From Chloroflexota bacterium (lineage in GTDB: Bacteria; Chloroflexota; Limnocylindria; Limnocylindrales; CSP1-4): 64,000 nucleotides of DNA. This document shows positions 35,345 through 42,677 of the stretch, piece by piece. The position numbers and the translations under genes are program-made. Location of the stretch: positions 1 to 64,000 of the forward strand of contig CANJLL010000012.1 in assembly GCA_947475545.1 (NCBI GenBank). Direction: 5' to 3'. Under the pieces are notes generated by a model. It saw only the letters and a list, made by a program, of their open reading frames with translations. It was not told the DNA's origin and did no database searches. Each line of letters starts with the position of its first letter. Position 1 is the stretch's first letter.

Positions 35345-36180
35345 TGGCCGGCTCGAGTTCGACCGTGCCCGCCCCCGGCGGCTTCGCGCGGCTGCGCACC
35401 CGCCTGGGCATCGGGAGCTGGCGCCGCGGCATCCACATGCTCGAACGCAACGCCATGGTCTACCGGCACACCTGGCTGATCCTGCTCTCGGGCTTCTTCG
35501 AGCCCGTCTTCTTCCTGGTCGGGATGGGTTTCGGGCTGGGCGGGCTGGTGGGATCCGTCTCGGGCCCGGGCGGCGTGGCGGTGCCCTACGCCGTGTTCGT
35601 GGCGCCGGCGCTGCTGGCCTCGTCCGCAATGAACGGCGCGATCACCGAGGGGTCCTGGAACTTCTTCTGGAAGTTCCGCGAGGACCGCTTCTACGAGACG
35701 GTGCTGTCCACGCCGCTCTCACCCAACGACATCGCCCTGGGCGAGCTGGGCTGGGCGCTGGTCCGGGGCGGCCTCTACTCCATGGGGTTCCTGGTGATCA
35801 TGGCGCTCATGGGGCTGATCACCTCGCCGTGGGCCATCCTGGCGTTCCCGGCGGCGCTCGTGGTGGGGTTCGGGTTCGGTGGCGCCGCCATGGGGGCCGC
35901 GACATTCATGCGGACCTGGCAGGACCTGGACTTCGTCTCGATGGCCATCGTGCCGATGCTGCTGCTCTCCGGCACGTTCTACCCGGTGGACGTCTACCCC
36001 GACGCGCTCCGGATCCTGATCCAGCTGACGCCGCTCTACCAGGGCGTGGACATGCTCCGCAAGCTGACGACGGGCGCGGTGGACGCGTCGATCCTGGTCC
36101 ACGTGGCGTACCTGCTTGTGCTGGGCCTGGTGGGGCTCAGCGTGGTGGGCCGGCGCGTGGGCCGGACGCTGCTGAGCTAG
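35344..36180 (+). CDS. ABC-2-type transporter permease, second subunit
   Basis: A 278-residue permease with the same layout as its neighbour: an N-terminal amphipathic helix (GIHMLERNAMVYRHTWLILL), YAVFVAPALLASSAMNGAIT and the family motif MLLLSGTFYPVDVYPDALR. Six membrane segments are predicted by eye. The start is ATG 35344 within the previous stop (TGATG), or GTG 35341. It completes the three-gene exporter. Confidence 0.88.
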   Translation: MAGSSSTVPAPGGFARLRTRLGIGSWRRGIHMLERNAMVYRHTWLILLSGFFEPVFFLVGMGFGLGGLVGSVSGPGGVAVPYAVFVAPALLASSAMNGAITEGSWNFFWKFREDRFYETVLSTPLSPNDIALGELGWALVRGGLYSMGFLVIMALMGLITSPWAILAFPAALVVGFGFGGAAMGAATFMRTWQDLDFVSMAIVPMLLLSGTFYPVDVYPDALRILIQLTPLYQGVDMLRKLTTGAVDASILVHVAYLLVLGLVGLSVVGRRVGRTLLS

Positions 36181-36189
36181 GGGTCGAGG

Positions 36190-36918
36190 GTGACGACGGG
36201 TTCGACGGCGACCGGAACCGCCGCGGGCGGCGCCGCGAAGGCAGCCCTGGATCTCCTCTCCGCGGAGATCGCCGCGTGCCGGCAGTGCCCCCGGCTGGTC
36301 CAGTGGCGCGAGGATGTGGCCCGCGACAAGGTCAAGCGCTTCCGCGACGACATCTACTGGGGCCGGCCCGTGCCGGGCTTCGGCGACCCCGGCGCGCGGA
36401 TCCTGGTCCTTGGCCTGGCGCCCGCGGCGCACGGGGCGAACCGGACCGGGCGCGTGTTCACGGGCGACGCGTCGGGCGACTTCCTCTGGACGGCGATGCA
36501 CGAAGTGGGGCTGGCGAGCCAGCCGACGGGCCGGCAGCGCGACGACGGGCTGACGCTCACCGACGCGTACGTGGCCGCGGCCGTCCGCTGCGCGCCCCCG
36601 GCCAACGCGCCGACACCCGCCGAGCGCGACGCCTGCGCCCCGTTCCTGGCTCGCGAGCTGGCGATCCTGGACCGCGTCCGGGTGATCGTGGCGCTGGGCC
36701 AGTTCGGCTGGGACGCGGCCTTCCGCGCCGTGGAATCCGTGGGCGGGCCCAGGGTCTCGCCGCGGCCCAGGTTCGGGCACGGGGCAGAGGCGACTGCGGT
36801 GGCGTACCGCGTCATCGCGTCGTTCCACCCCAGCCAGCAGAACACCTTCACGGGCCGCCTCACCCGGCCGATGCTGGTGTCGGTGCTGACGCGCGCCCGG
36901 GAGCTGGCCGAGGGGTAG
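36190..36918 (+). CDS. Type-V uracil-DNA glycosylase (UDGb-like)
   Basis: A 242-residue DNA repair enzyme removing uracil and other deaminated bases. The N-terminal CRQCPRLVQWRE contains Fe-S cluster cysteines, with further Cys in AAVRCAPPANAPTPAERDAC. The catalytic region is LVLGLAPAAHGANRTGRVFTG and the second motif SFHPSQQNTFTGRLT, both diagnostic of family 5 glycosylases of thermophiles and other bacteria. The start is taken as GTG 36190. It begins 9 bp after the ABC permease stop but is unlikely to be functionally related. Confidence 0.9.
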   Translation: MTTGSTATGTAAGGAAKAALDLLSAEIAACRQCPRLVQWREDVARDKVKRFRDDIYWGRPVPGFGDPGARILVLGLAPAAHGANRTGRVFTGDASGDFLWTAMHEVGLASQPTGRQRDDGLTLTDAYVAAAVRCAPPANAPTPAERDACAPFLARELAILDRVRVIVALGQFGWDAAFRAVESVGGPRVSPRPRFGHGAEATAVAYRVIASFHPSQQNTFTGRLTRPMLVSVLTRARELAEG

Positions 36919-37014
36919 GCGAGAGGCCGTCCGGGCGAGCGGTCCGCCCACCATCCTGGCAACTGCGCCGCCGGCCGCCCGTAGATCCGGAATCGAGGCG
37001 CGAACCAGCCTGGG

Positions 37015-37054
37015 CGCCACCCCGCGCCACCCCGCGCCACCCCGCGCCACCCCG
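37015..37054. repeat. 10-bp tandem repeat upstream of dnaJ
   Basis: Four perfect copies of CGCCACCCCG end 41 bp before the dnaJ start. The unit is not a multiple of three, in keeping with a non-coding place. It may affect promoter geometry for dnaJ, since a possible -10 TAGACT lies at 37080-37085. No CIRCE element is present here. Confidence 0.85.
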
Positions 37055-37095
37055 CTATACCCCCACCGGCCCCCTCCCGTAGACTTTGCCGCTGC

Positions 37096-38214
37096 ATGGC
37101 AACCGACCGCGACTACTACTCCGTCCTGGGCGTCGAGCGCAGCGCCACCGACGCCGAGGTCAAGAAGGCCTTCCGCCGTCTCGCGCAGCAGTGGCATCCC
37201 GACGTCAACAAGGACGCCGAGGCGCCTGACCGCTTCAAGGAGATCAACGAGGCGTACCAGGTCCTGTCCGACACAGAGCAGCGCCAGCGCTACGACATGT
37301 TCGGCAAGGCCGGTGTCGGCAACGGCGCCGCCGGGGGAGGCGCGGGGTTCGACCCTGGCTTCGCCGGCTTCGGCGACATCTTTGATGCCTTCTTTGGCGG
37401 TGGAGCCACCCAGACGCGACGCGGTCGTCCCGCGGCTGGCTCAGACCTCCGCTACGACCTCCGGATCACCTTCGAGGAGGCCGTCCACGGCACCGAGAAG
37501 GAGATCGAGTTCCCCGTCCTCGGCCGGTGCGAGACCTGCCACGGGTCGGGCGCCAAGCCGGGCACGGCGCCCGTCACGTGTCCCCAGTGCAACGGCCGGG
37601 GCGAGATCCGCCAGATCCGCCAGACCATGCTTGGCCAGATGGTCGCCGCCTCGCCGTGCCCCCGCTGCCGCGGTGAAGGCCGCGTGGTGGAGTCGGTGTG
37701 CGACGGGTGTCACGGCGAGGGTCGTCTGGAGCGCAAGCGCAACCTCCGCGTGGCCATCCCGCCCGGCATCGACGAGGGTCACCAGGTCCGGCTGGCCAAT
37801 GAGGGTGAGGCGGGACCCCGCGGCGGCCCGCCCGGCAGCCTCTACGTGGCGGTCCACGTGACGGCCCACCCCACGCTCAAGCGCGAAGGCACCGAGCTGA
37901 TCTTCGAGACCGCGATCTCCATCGCCCAGGCGGCGTTGGGTACCCGTGTCAAGGTGCCCATGGTGGAGGGCGAGGAGGAGATCGAGATCAAGGCCGGGAC
38001 CCAGCCCGGGACGGAGATCCGGCTGCGCGGGAAGGGTGTCCCGCATGTTCGCCGGCCGGGGAGCCGGGGTGACCTGCACGTCTTTGTGAGCGTCGCCGTG
38101 CCCACCAAGCTCAACAAGAAGCAGCGCGAGGCGCTTCTCGCCTACGCCGAGGCGTCGGAGGAGACGGTCCACGAGGGCGGCATCTTCGACCGGGTCCGGG
38201 ACGTCCTTGGCTAG
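37096..38214 (+). CDS. dnaJ: Chaperone DnaJ (Hsp40)
   Basis: A 372-residue type I Hsp40. The J domain has the HPD tripeptide (QQWHPDVNKDAE), then a Gly/Phe-rich region, and the zinc centre with four CxxCxGxG repeats (CETCHGSG, CPQCNGRG, CPRCRGEG, CDGCHGEG). The substrate-binding C-terminal domains end in VSVAVPTKLNKKQREALL. It stimulates DnaK ATPase. The gene lies 18 kb from hrcA-grpE-dnaK and shows no CIRCE, so its regulation may differ. It is followed closely by prmA, a common neighbour. Confidence 0.97.
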   Translation: MATDRDYYSVLGVERSATDAEVKKAFRRLAQQWHPDVNKDAEAPDRFKEINEAYQVLSDTEQRQRYDMFGKAGVGNGAAGGGAGFDPGFAGFGDIFDAFFGGGATQTRRGRPAAGSDLRYDLRITFEEAVHGTEKEIEFPVLGRCETCHGSGAKPGTAPVTCPQCNGRGEIRQIRQTMLGQMVAASPCPRCRGEGRVVESVCDGCHGEGRLERKRNLRVAIPPGIDEGHQVRLANEGEAGPRGGPPGSLYVAVHVTAHPTLKREGTELIFETAISIAQAALGTRVKVPMVEGEEEIEIKAGTQPGTEIRLRGKGVPHVRRPGSRGDLHVFVSVAVPTKLNKKQREALLAYAEASEETVHEGGIFDRVRDVLG

Positions 38215-38215
38215 C

Positions 38216-39388
38216 GTGGGCCGGGGACGTTCCACGGCCCACGGGTCGAACGCTTCGACCTCCCAATCCCCGCCGGCTGCCGCGTCCGCCGAACTGGCGG
38301 CCTCGCCGGCAGGAGCCTCGCCCGCGGGAGCCTCGCCCGCGGGAGCCTCGCCCGCGGGAGCCTCGCCCGCGGGAGCCTCGCCCGCGGGAGCCTCGCCCGC
38401 GGGAGCCTCGCCCGCGGGAGCCTCGCCCGCGGGAGCAGGGCCGGGCGCCTGGCTGGAGCTGGCCATTGCCGCCGACAGCGAGGCCGTCGAGGCCGTCTCC
38501 GAGATCCTGGGCCGCGTCGCCACCGGCGGGACCAGCGTCGAGCCCGGCTTCGAACTCACCGACGAGGGCCTGGGCGCCCGCCCCGATCCGACTCGGCCGG
38601 TGATCGTCCGCGCCTACGTCCCCGCGCGGGATGCCGCGGCCATCGAGGCCGCCATTACCGAGGTGGACGTGGCCCTGGGCCACCTTCGGGCATTCAACCT
38701 CCGCCCCATCGGGGAGCTGGAGACGCGGATCGTCAACGAGGCCGACTGGGCCGACGCGTGGAAGCAGCATTTCCCGGTGCTCCGGATCGGGCAGCGGATC
38801 GTGATCCGGCCCACGTGGCGCCGCCACCGCCGCGCGGCCGATGACGTGGTCCTGGCCCTGGATCCGGGGATGGCCTTTGGGACGGGGCTGCATCCCACCA
38901 CGCGCCTGTGCCTGATGGCGCTGGAGGACGCGGCCGCGCGCGGCGTGCTGGGCATGGGCGGTGCCGCGGACGGGACCGCGCGGGTCCTGGACGTGGGCTG
39001 CGGCTCGGGCATCCTGGCCATCGCCGCCGTCAAGCTGGGCGCGGGCGAGGCGTTCGGCGTGGACACGGACCCCATCGCCATCGAGGCCACCGAATCCAAC
39101 GCCCGCCGGAACGCCGTCGCCCGCCGCCTGCGCGCCCGGGCCGGCAGCCTGCCCAGTGGCCGGCCGCCCCATGACGTCGTCCTGGCCAACCTCATCGCCT
39201 CGCTGCTTGTCATGCTCGCGACCGACCTGACCGCAGAGCTGCGACCGGGCGGGACACTCATCGCCTCCGGCATCTTCATCGACCGGGAGGGGGATGTCCG
39301 GGAGGCGTTCACCGCCGCCGGCCTGGAGGTCACGCGCAGGCTGGGCGAGGGCGACTGGGTCGCGCTGGAGGCCGTCCGGCCGGCCTGA
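38216..39388 (+). CDS. prmA: Ribosomal protein L11 methyltransferase with repetitive N-terminal extension
   Basis: A 390-residue protein. The last 310 residues are PrmA: WLELAIAADSEAVEAVSEIL, a central DWADAWKQHFPVLRIG, the LALDPGMAFGTGLHPTTRLC motif and the SAM site VLDVGCGSGILAIAAVKLGA, then HDVVLANLIASLLV. PrmA trimethylates ribosomal protein L11. The first 75 residues are unusual: nine SPAGA pentapeptides in a row, encoded by 15-bp repeats. The start is uncertain (GTG 38216, or TTG 38207 overlapping dnaJ) and lies in unconserved sequence. Confidence 0.92.
   Translation: MGRGRSTAHGSNASTSQSPPAAASAELAASPAGASPAGASPAGASPAGASPAGASPAGASPAGASPAGASPAGAGPGAWLELAIAADSEAVEAVSEILGRVATGGTSVEPGFELTDEGLGARPDPTRPVIVRAYVPARDAAAIEAAITEVDVALGHLRAFNLRPIGELETRIVNEADWADAWKQHFPVLRIGQRIVIRPTWRRHRRAADDVVLALDPGMAFGTGLHPTTRLCLMALEDAAARGVLGMGGAADGTARVLDVGCGSGILAIAAVKLGAGEAFGVDTDPIAIEATESNARRNAVARRLRARAGSLPSGRPPHDVVLANLIASLLVMLATDLTAELRPGGTLIASGIFIDREGDVREAFTAAGLEVTRRLGEGDWVALEAVRPA
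38303..38437. repeat. 15-bp minisatellite, nine units, encoding (SPAGA)9 in PrmA
   Basis: The unit TCGCCCGCGGGAGCC is repeated nine times; the first copy differs (TCGCCGGCAGGAGCC), the rest are nearly identical. The array keeps frame in every copy. The lack of drift between units suggests recent expansion or homogenisation. Confidence 0.95.
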
Positions 39389-39413
39389 CGGCTCCGCATC
39401 CTACAATCCCCAC

Positions 39414-39878
39414 ATGACGTCCCTCCTGCCTGCCCTCATTGCCATCCATGTCGTCCTCGCGATCGCGCTGGTTCTGCCGTCGATCGTCCTGCCGTTCGCG
39501 CTGCGTGGCGCAGACGCCGCGGGTGCAACTCAGGGGCATGGCCCCGGTCGCCTGGTTCGTGGCCTCGTCTGGCTGCAGGCCCACGGCACGCTCGTGATCG
39601 GCATGGGGTTGGCGGCGACCGGCGTGGGCCTGCTGCTCGTGCTGGGCACGGACTTGCTCACCAAGCCCTGGCTGCTGATCGCACTGGTGATCTACGCCGG
39701 CAACCTGCTCCTCGCGTTCTTCGTCCAGCGCCCCAACCTGCGCCGCCTGCTCGGCGCGGAGCGCAATGAGTCGGCATGGCGGGTGATCGCCCGCCGCCAG
39801 CGCTACGTCTCGTACGTGATGGCCGGGCTGGTTGGCTCCGTCGGTTACCTGATGAGCACCAAGCCCGTCCTGTGGTGA
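39414..39878 (+). CDS. Four-helix membrane protein of unknown function
   Basis: A 154-residue protein with four predicted membrane helices (IAIHVVLAIALVLPSIVLPF, HGTLVIGMGLAATGVGLLLV, KPWLLIALVIYAGNLLLAFF and YVSYVMAGLVGSVGYLM). The layout, with a HVV helix and a conserved RPNLRRL loop, resembles the DUF2269-type integral membrane proteins, although this assignment is weak. ATG 39414 is the chosen start; the earlier open frame overlaps prmA. It ends 6 bp before the HIT gene, so the two may be co-transcribed. Confidence 0.65.
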   Translation: MTSLLPALIAIHVVLAIALVLPSIVLPFALRGADAAGATQGHGPGRLVRGLVWLQAHGTLVIGMGLAATGVGLLLVLGTDLLTKPWLLIALVIYAGNLLLAFFVQRPNLRRLLGAERNESAWRVIARRQRYVSYVMAGLVGSVGYLMSTKPVLW

Positions 39879-39884
39879 GCGGAG

Positions 39885-40232
39885 ATGCCTGAAGGCTGCC
39901 TCTTCTGCCGGATCGTCGCGGGCGAGATCCCGGCCACCATCGTTCACGAGACCCCGGACACGCTGGCCTTCCGGGACATCAACCCACGCGCGCCCAGCCA
40001 CATCCTGGTGATCCCGCGGCGCCACGTGGACTCCGTCGCCACGCTCGCGCCGGACGACGAGGCGCTGGCCGGCCGGCTACTGCTGGCAGCGGGCGAGATC
40101 GCCCGCCAGGAAGGCTTTGCCGATCAGGGCTATCGAGTGATCTCCAACATCGGCGACTGGGGCGGTCAGACGGTCAACCACCTCCACCTGCACGTGATGG
40201 GCGGTCGCTCCTTCACATGGCCCCCGGGTTGA
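39885..40232 (+). CDS. HIT-family nucleotide hydrolase (HINT type)
   Basis: A 115-residue histidine-triad protein. The start CLFCRIVAGEIPATIVHET, the middle RAPSHILVIPRRHVDS and the active site NHLHLHVMGGR (His-x-His-x-His) define the HINT branch, which hydrolyses nucleoside phosphoramidates and similar AMP conjugates. The catalytic triad is intact. Slightly overlapping or adjacent genes encode a membrane protein upstream and a lipoprotein downstream. Confidence 0.93.
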   Translation: MPEGCLFCRIVAGEIPATIVHETPDTLAFRDINPRAPSHILVIPRRHVDSVATLAPDDEALAGRLLLAAGEIARQEGFADQGYRVISNIGDWGGQTVNHLHLHVMGGRSFTWPPG

Positions 40233-40237
40233 GGCGC

Positions 40238-40813
40238 ATGGGCCAGGACGACCACACCACGCCTCGGGCTGGCCGGGTCCTGATCCGCCTCGGGCTGGCC
40301 GGCGTGCTTGCCCTCGGGGCTGCCGGTTGTGGCGTCCTTGCCGCGACGCCGGGGCCCGCCACGCCGGCGCCCGCCGCGCCCGGTGCGTCCGCCACCGCGA
40401 ATCTCGCCGCCGCCGGGATCCGGATCCAGCTCGCGGCCGCGCTCGGTGCTCGCAGGCTGATCCTTGTGGATCCCAAGATTCCATTCCGCCCGGGCGAGCC
40501 GGCGGAGCTCACCGACGTGCCGCGCTCGGTCTACCAGGTTCAGTTGCGCGATGACCCGACGGGTGGGTTCATCGTGGTCTACGGGCTGCTCAGCCCGCCG
40601 CTGGCCGCAGTCGCCGGCATGACGCTCGCGACGTGGCTGGCCACGGGCCCAGGCCGGGTCCAGGCGCCCCAGAGCACGGTCCACGTGATCCGCCAGGTGG
40701 GAGCAGATCTCGTCTACTACCGCTGGCTGCCCGGCGCGATCGTGGACCCGGAGACGCCCAACGTGCAGCAGGCGCTGGAGACGCTGGGGATCACGGTCGC
40801 CGTCCCGCGCTAG
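40238..40813 (+). CDS. Predicted lipoprotein
   Basis: A 191-residue protein with a signal peptide (RVLIRLGLAGVLALGAAGC) ending in a lipobox-like AAGC, a Pro/Ala-rich linker and a globular domain (for example RLILVDPKIPFRPGEPAEL). I recognise no family. ATG 40238 follows a short GAGG; ATG 40217 inside the HIT gene is the alternative. It converges with the acyl-CoA ligase gene, overlapping its end by 4 bp. Confidence 0.6.
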   Translation: MGQDDHTTPRAGRVLIRLGLAGVLALGAAGCGVLAATPGPATPAPAAPGASATANLAAAGIRIQLAAALGARRLILVDPKIPFRPGEPAELTDVPRSVYQVQLRDDPTGGFIVVYGLLSPPLAAVAGMTLATWLATGPGRVQAPQSTVHVIRQVGADLVYYRWLPGAIVDPETPNVQQALETLGITVAVPR

Positions 40814-42456
40814 GCGCCCCGATCCGCCTGGAACGTCCCCATGGGCACGTCCGCCGCGGCCCAGGCCCGCACCAGGTCACGCTTCACCTTGAGGGTGTGG
40901 GTCCGCGGGAAGTCGGTGTCGGGCCAGAGGCGCCAGCTCGCGATCCGCTGGTTGGCCCCGAGCCGCGCATTGGCGGTCTTCACCATCCTATTGAGCTCCG
41001 CAGTCACCTCCGCCGCGGTCGCGTCGAGGGCGCCGCGGCCGTCCTCGCCCGGCGTGTCCCCGGTCGGCGGCGGGCCGTGCGGGCCGGGCCAGAGGCAGAT
41101 CGCCTCGATCCGCCCGGGCCTGGTCTCGAGGACCACGGAGTCGGGCAGCCCCCCGGCCCGGAGTACGTTCTCGATGTCTTCCGGGTAGACGTTGAACCCG
41201 TTGGGCAGGACGATCATGTCCTTCTTCCGGCCCGACAGGATCAGCTGGCCGCCGTCGTCGAGGTGGCCGATGTCGCCCGTGCGGTACCAGCCGTCCGCGG
41301 TGAAGGCCTCGGCGGTCTTGACCGGCTCGTTCCAGTAGCCGTGGAAGAGCGTGGGGCCACGGAAGAGGATCTCCCCGTCCCCGGCGAACCCGAGTTCTGC
41401 CCCAACCGCTGGGCGGCCCACGGTCCCCAGGCCGTGGTCCTGGAGCGTGGTGCAGCAGCCCGTGCCGGTCTCCGTCGCGCCGTAGCCCTGGAGGATCGTG
41501 ACCCCGATGTCCTCCCACGCTTGCTGGACGCCCGGAGGCAGGTACGCCCCTGCGGACAGGAAGAGGCGGAACGAGCCGCCCAGCTGGGCGTGGATGCTCC
41601 GGAAGAGGATGCGCCGAATGGGTACCGGGAGGCGGCGCGCGACGGAGCGCAGGCGCCCGAACAGCCCGGCCTGCCCCCGGGCCTCGACCTCGCGCTGGAT
41701 CCCGCTCCAGAACAGGTCGATGAACTGGGGGACCAGCACCATCGAAGTGACTCGCCGCTCCCGCAGCGCCTCAAAGATCACCCGCGGGTTCCGGCTCCGG
41801 ACGTAGTGGATGTCGGCACCAACCGCCAGCGCGTAGAACAGGCCAACCGACTGCTCCAGCAGGTGGGAGAGCGGCAGCAGGGAGACCAGGCGGTGCTCCA
41901 TGGGCGGGACCAGCGAGAAGAAGCTGTCGACCGAGGCACCGACGTTGTCGTGGCCCAGCATCACGCCCTTGGGCGTCCCGGTGGTGCCGGAGGTGAAGAT
42001 CAGCTCGAAGATGTGCGCCGGACTGGGGCGCTCCCACGCGTCCACCTGCTCGAGCCAGTCGGCCGGGAGCGCGGTCGACGCCGGCCCGGCCCGATGTGGG
42101 GCGCCGGGCTCCGCGCACAGGTCGTCGACCGTGGTCGTGGGGAAGTCGGCCAGGTCGGCGTCGCGCGGGTCCGGGGCATCGCGGCCGGTGCCGATCAGGA
42201 GGCGTGCCGGCTTGGCCACTGCGACCACGCCCCGGATCGCATCCGGCGACATCCGCAGGTCCAACGGCACCAGGATCAGGCGTGCCCGCATCGCCCCGAA
42301 ATAGGCGGCGGCCAACTCTGGACAGGACGGGGACCAGGTCAGGACGCGGTCGCCGGGCTGGAGGCCCAGGGCCCGGAGCCGCCACGCCGCCAGCTTTGAC
42401 CGGCGGTCGAGTTCGCGGTAGGTCCACGCCTCCAGGCTGCCGTCCGGGCACCGCAT
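40810..42456 (-). CDS. Long-chain acyl-CoA synthetase-type ligase
   Basis: A 548-residue ANL-superfamily ligase. The P-loop is LIFTSGTTGTPKGVMLGHDN, the adenine motif LQGYGATETGTG, the hinge region YRTGDIGHLDDGGQLILSGR with KKDMIVLPNGFNVYPEDIE, and the catalytic Lys lies in RTHTLKVKRDLVRAW. It likely activates a fatty acid with ATP and CoA. The start at ATG 42456 is forced by an in-frame stop at 42483. The protein thus lacks some 20-30 N-terminal residues present in most homologues (MNLAELL-like helix), so a little of the N-domain may be missing. It is divergent from another ANL gene. Confidence 0.88.
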   Translation of the reverse strand: MRCPDGSLEAWTYRELDRRSKLAAWRLRALGLQPGDRVLTWSPSCPELAAAYFGAMRARLILVPLDLRMSPDAIRGVVAVAKPARLLIGTGRDAPDPRDADLADFPTTTVDDLCAEPGAPHRAGPASTALPADWLEQVDAWERPSPAHIFELIFTSGTTGTPKGVMLGHDNVGASVDSFFSLVPPMEHRLVSLLPLSHLLEQSVGLFYALAVGADIHYVRSRNPRVIFEALRERRVTSMVLVPQFIDLFWSGIQREVEARGQAGLFGRLRSVARRLPVPIRRILFRSIHAQLGGSFRLFLSAGAYLPPGVQQAWEDIGVTILQGYGATETGTGCCTTLQDHGLGTVGRPAVGAELGFAGDGEILFRGPTLFHGYWNEPVKTAEAFTADGWYRTGDIGHLDDGGQLILSGRKKDMIVLPNGFNVYPEDIENVLRAGGLPDSVVLETRPGRIEAICLWPGPHGPPPTGDTPGEDGRGALDATAAEVTAELNRMVKTANARLGANQRIASWRLWPDTDFPRTHTLKVKRDLVRAWAAADVPMGTFQADRGA

Positions 42457-42523
42457 CGATAGCGCCGGTCCGGCGACGTGTCACGGGCCATTGGGCCACG
42501 ACGGCCATCTTCAGCCCGGCTTC

Positions 42524-42542
42524 AGCCCGGATCAGCCGGGCT
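42524..42542. other. Hairpin in the region between the divergent ANL genes
   Basis: AGCCCGG and CCGGGCT form a 7-bp stem around ATCAG, after a direct repeat of TTCAGCCCGG. It lies between the divergent ligase genes. It may be an operator or a leader hairpin; no further evidence is available. Confidence 0.3.
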
Positions 42543-42677
42543 TCATTGACCCCTTCCTCGCCGCCATGCGACACTCCGGGCGTTCCCGGCTGATCAGAGA
42601 ACGCCAGACGCCACATACCCACAGGGCGAGGCCGCGCGGTGCGCACGGCCTCGCGTCCCACCTGCAGGAGACGTCCG

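Noticed and set aside
38303-38437. Tandem repeats considered as a CRISPR array
   Set aside because: The 15-bp units are contiguous with no spacers, are in frame inside prmA, and no cas genes are present.
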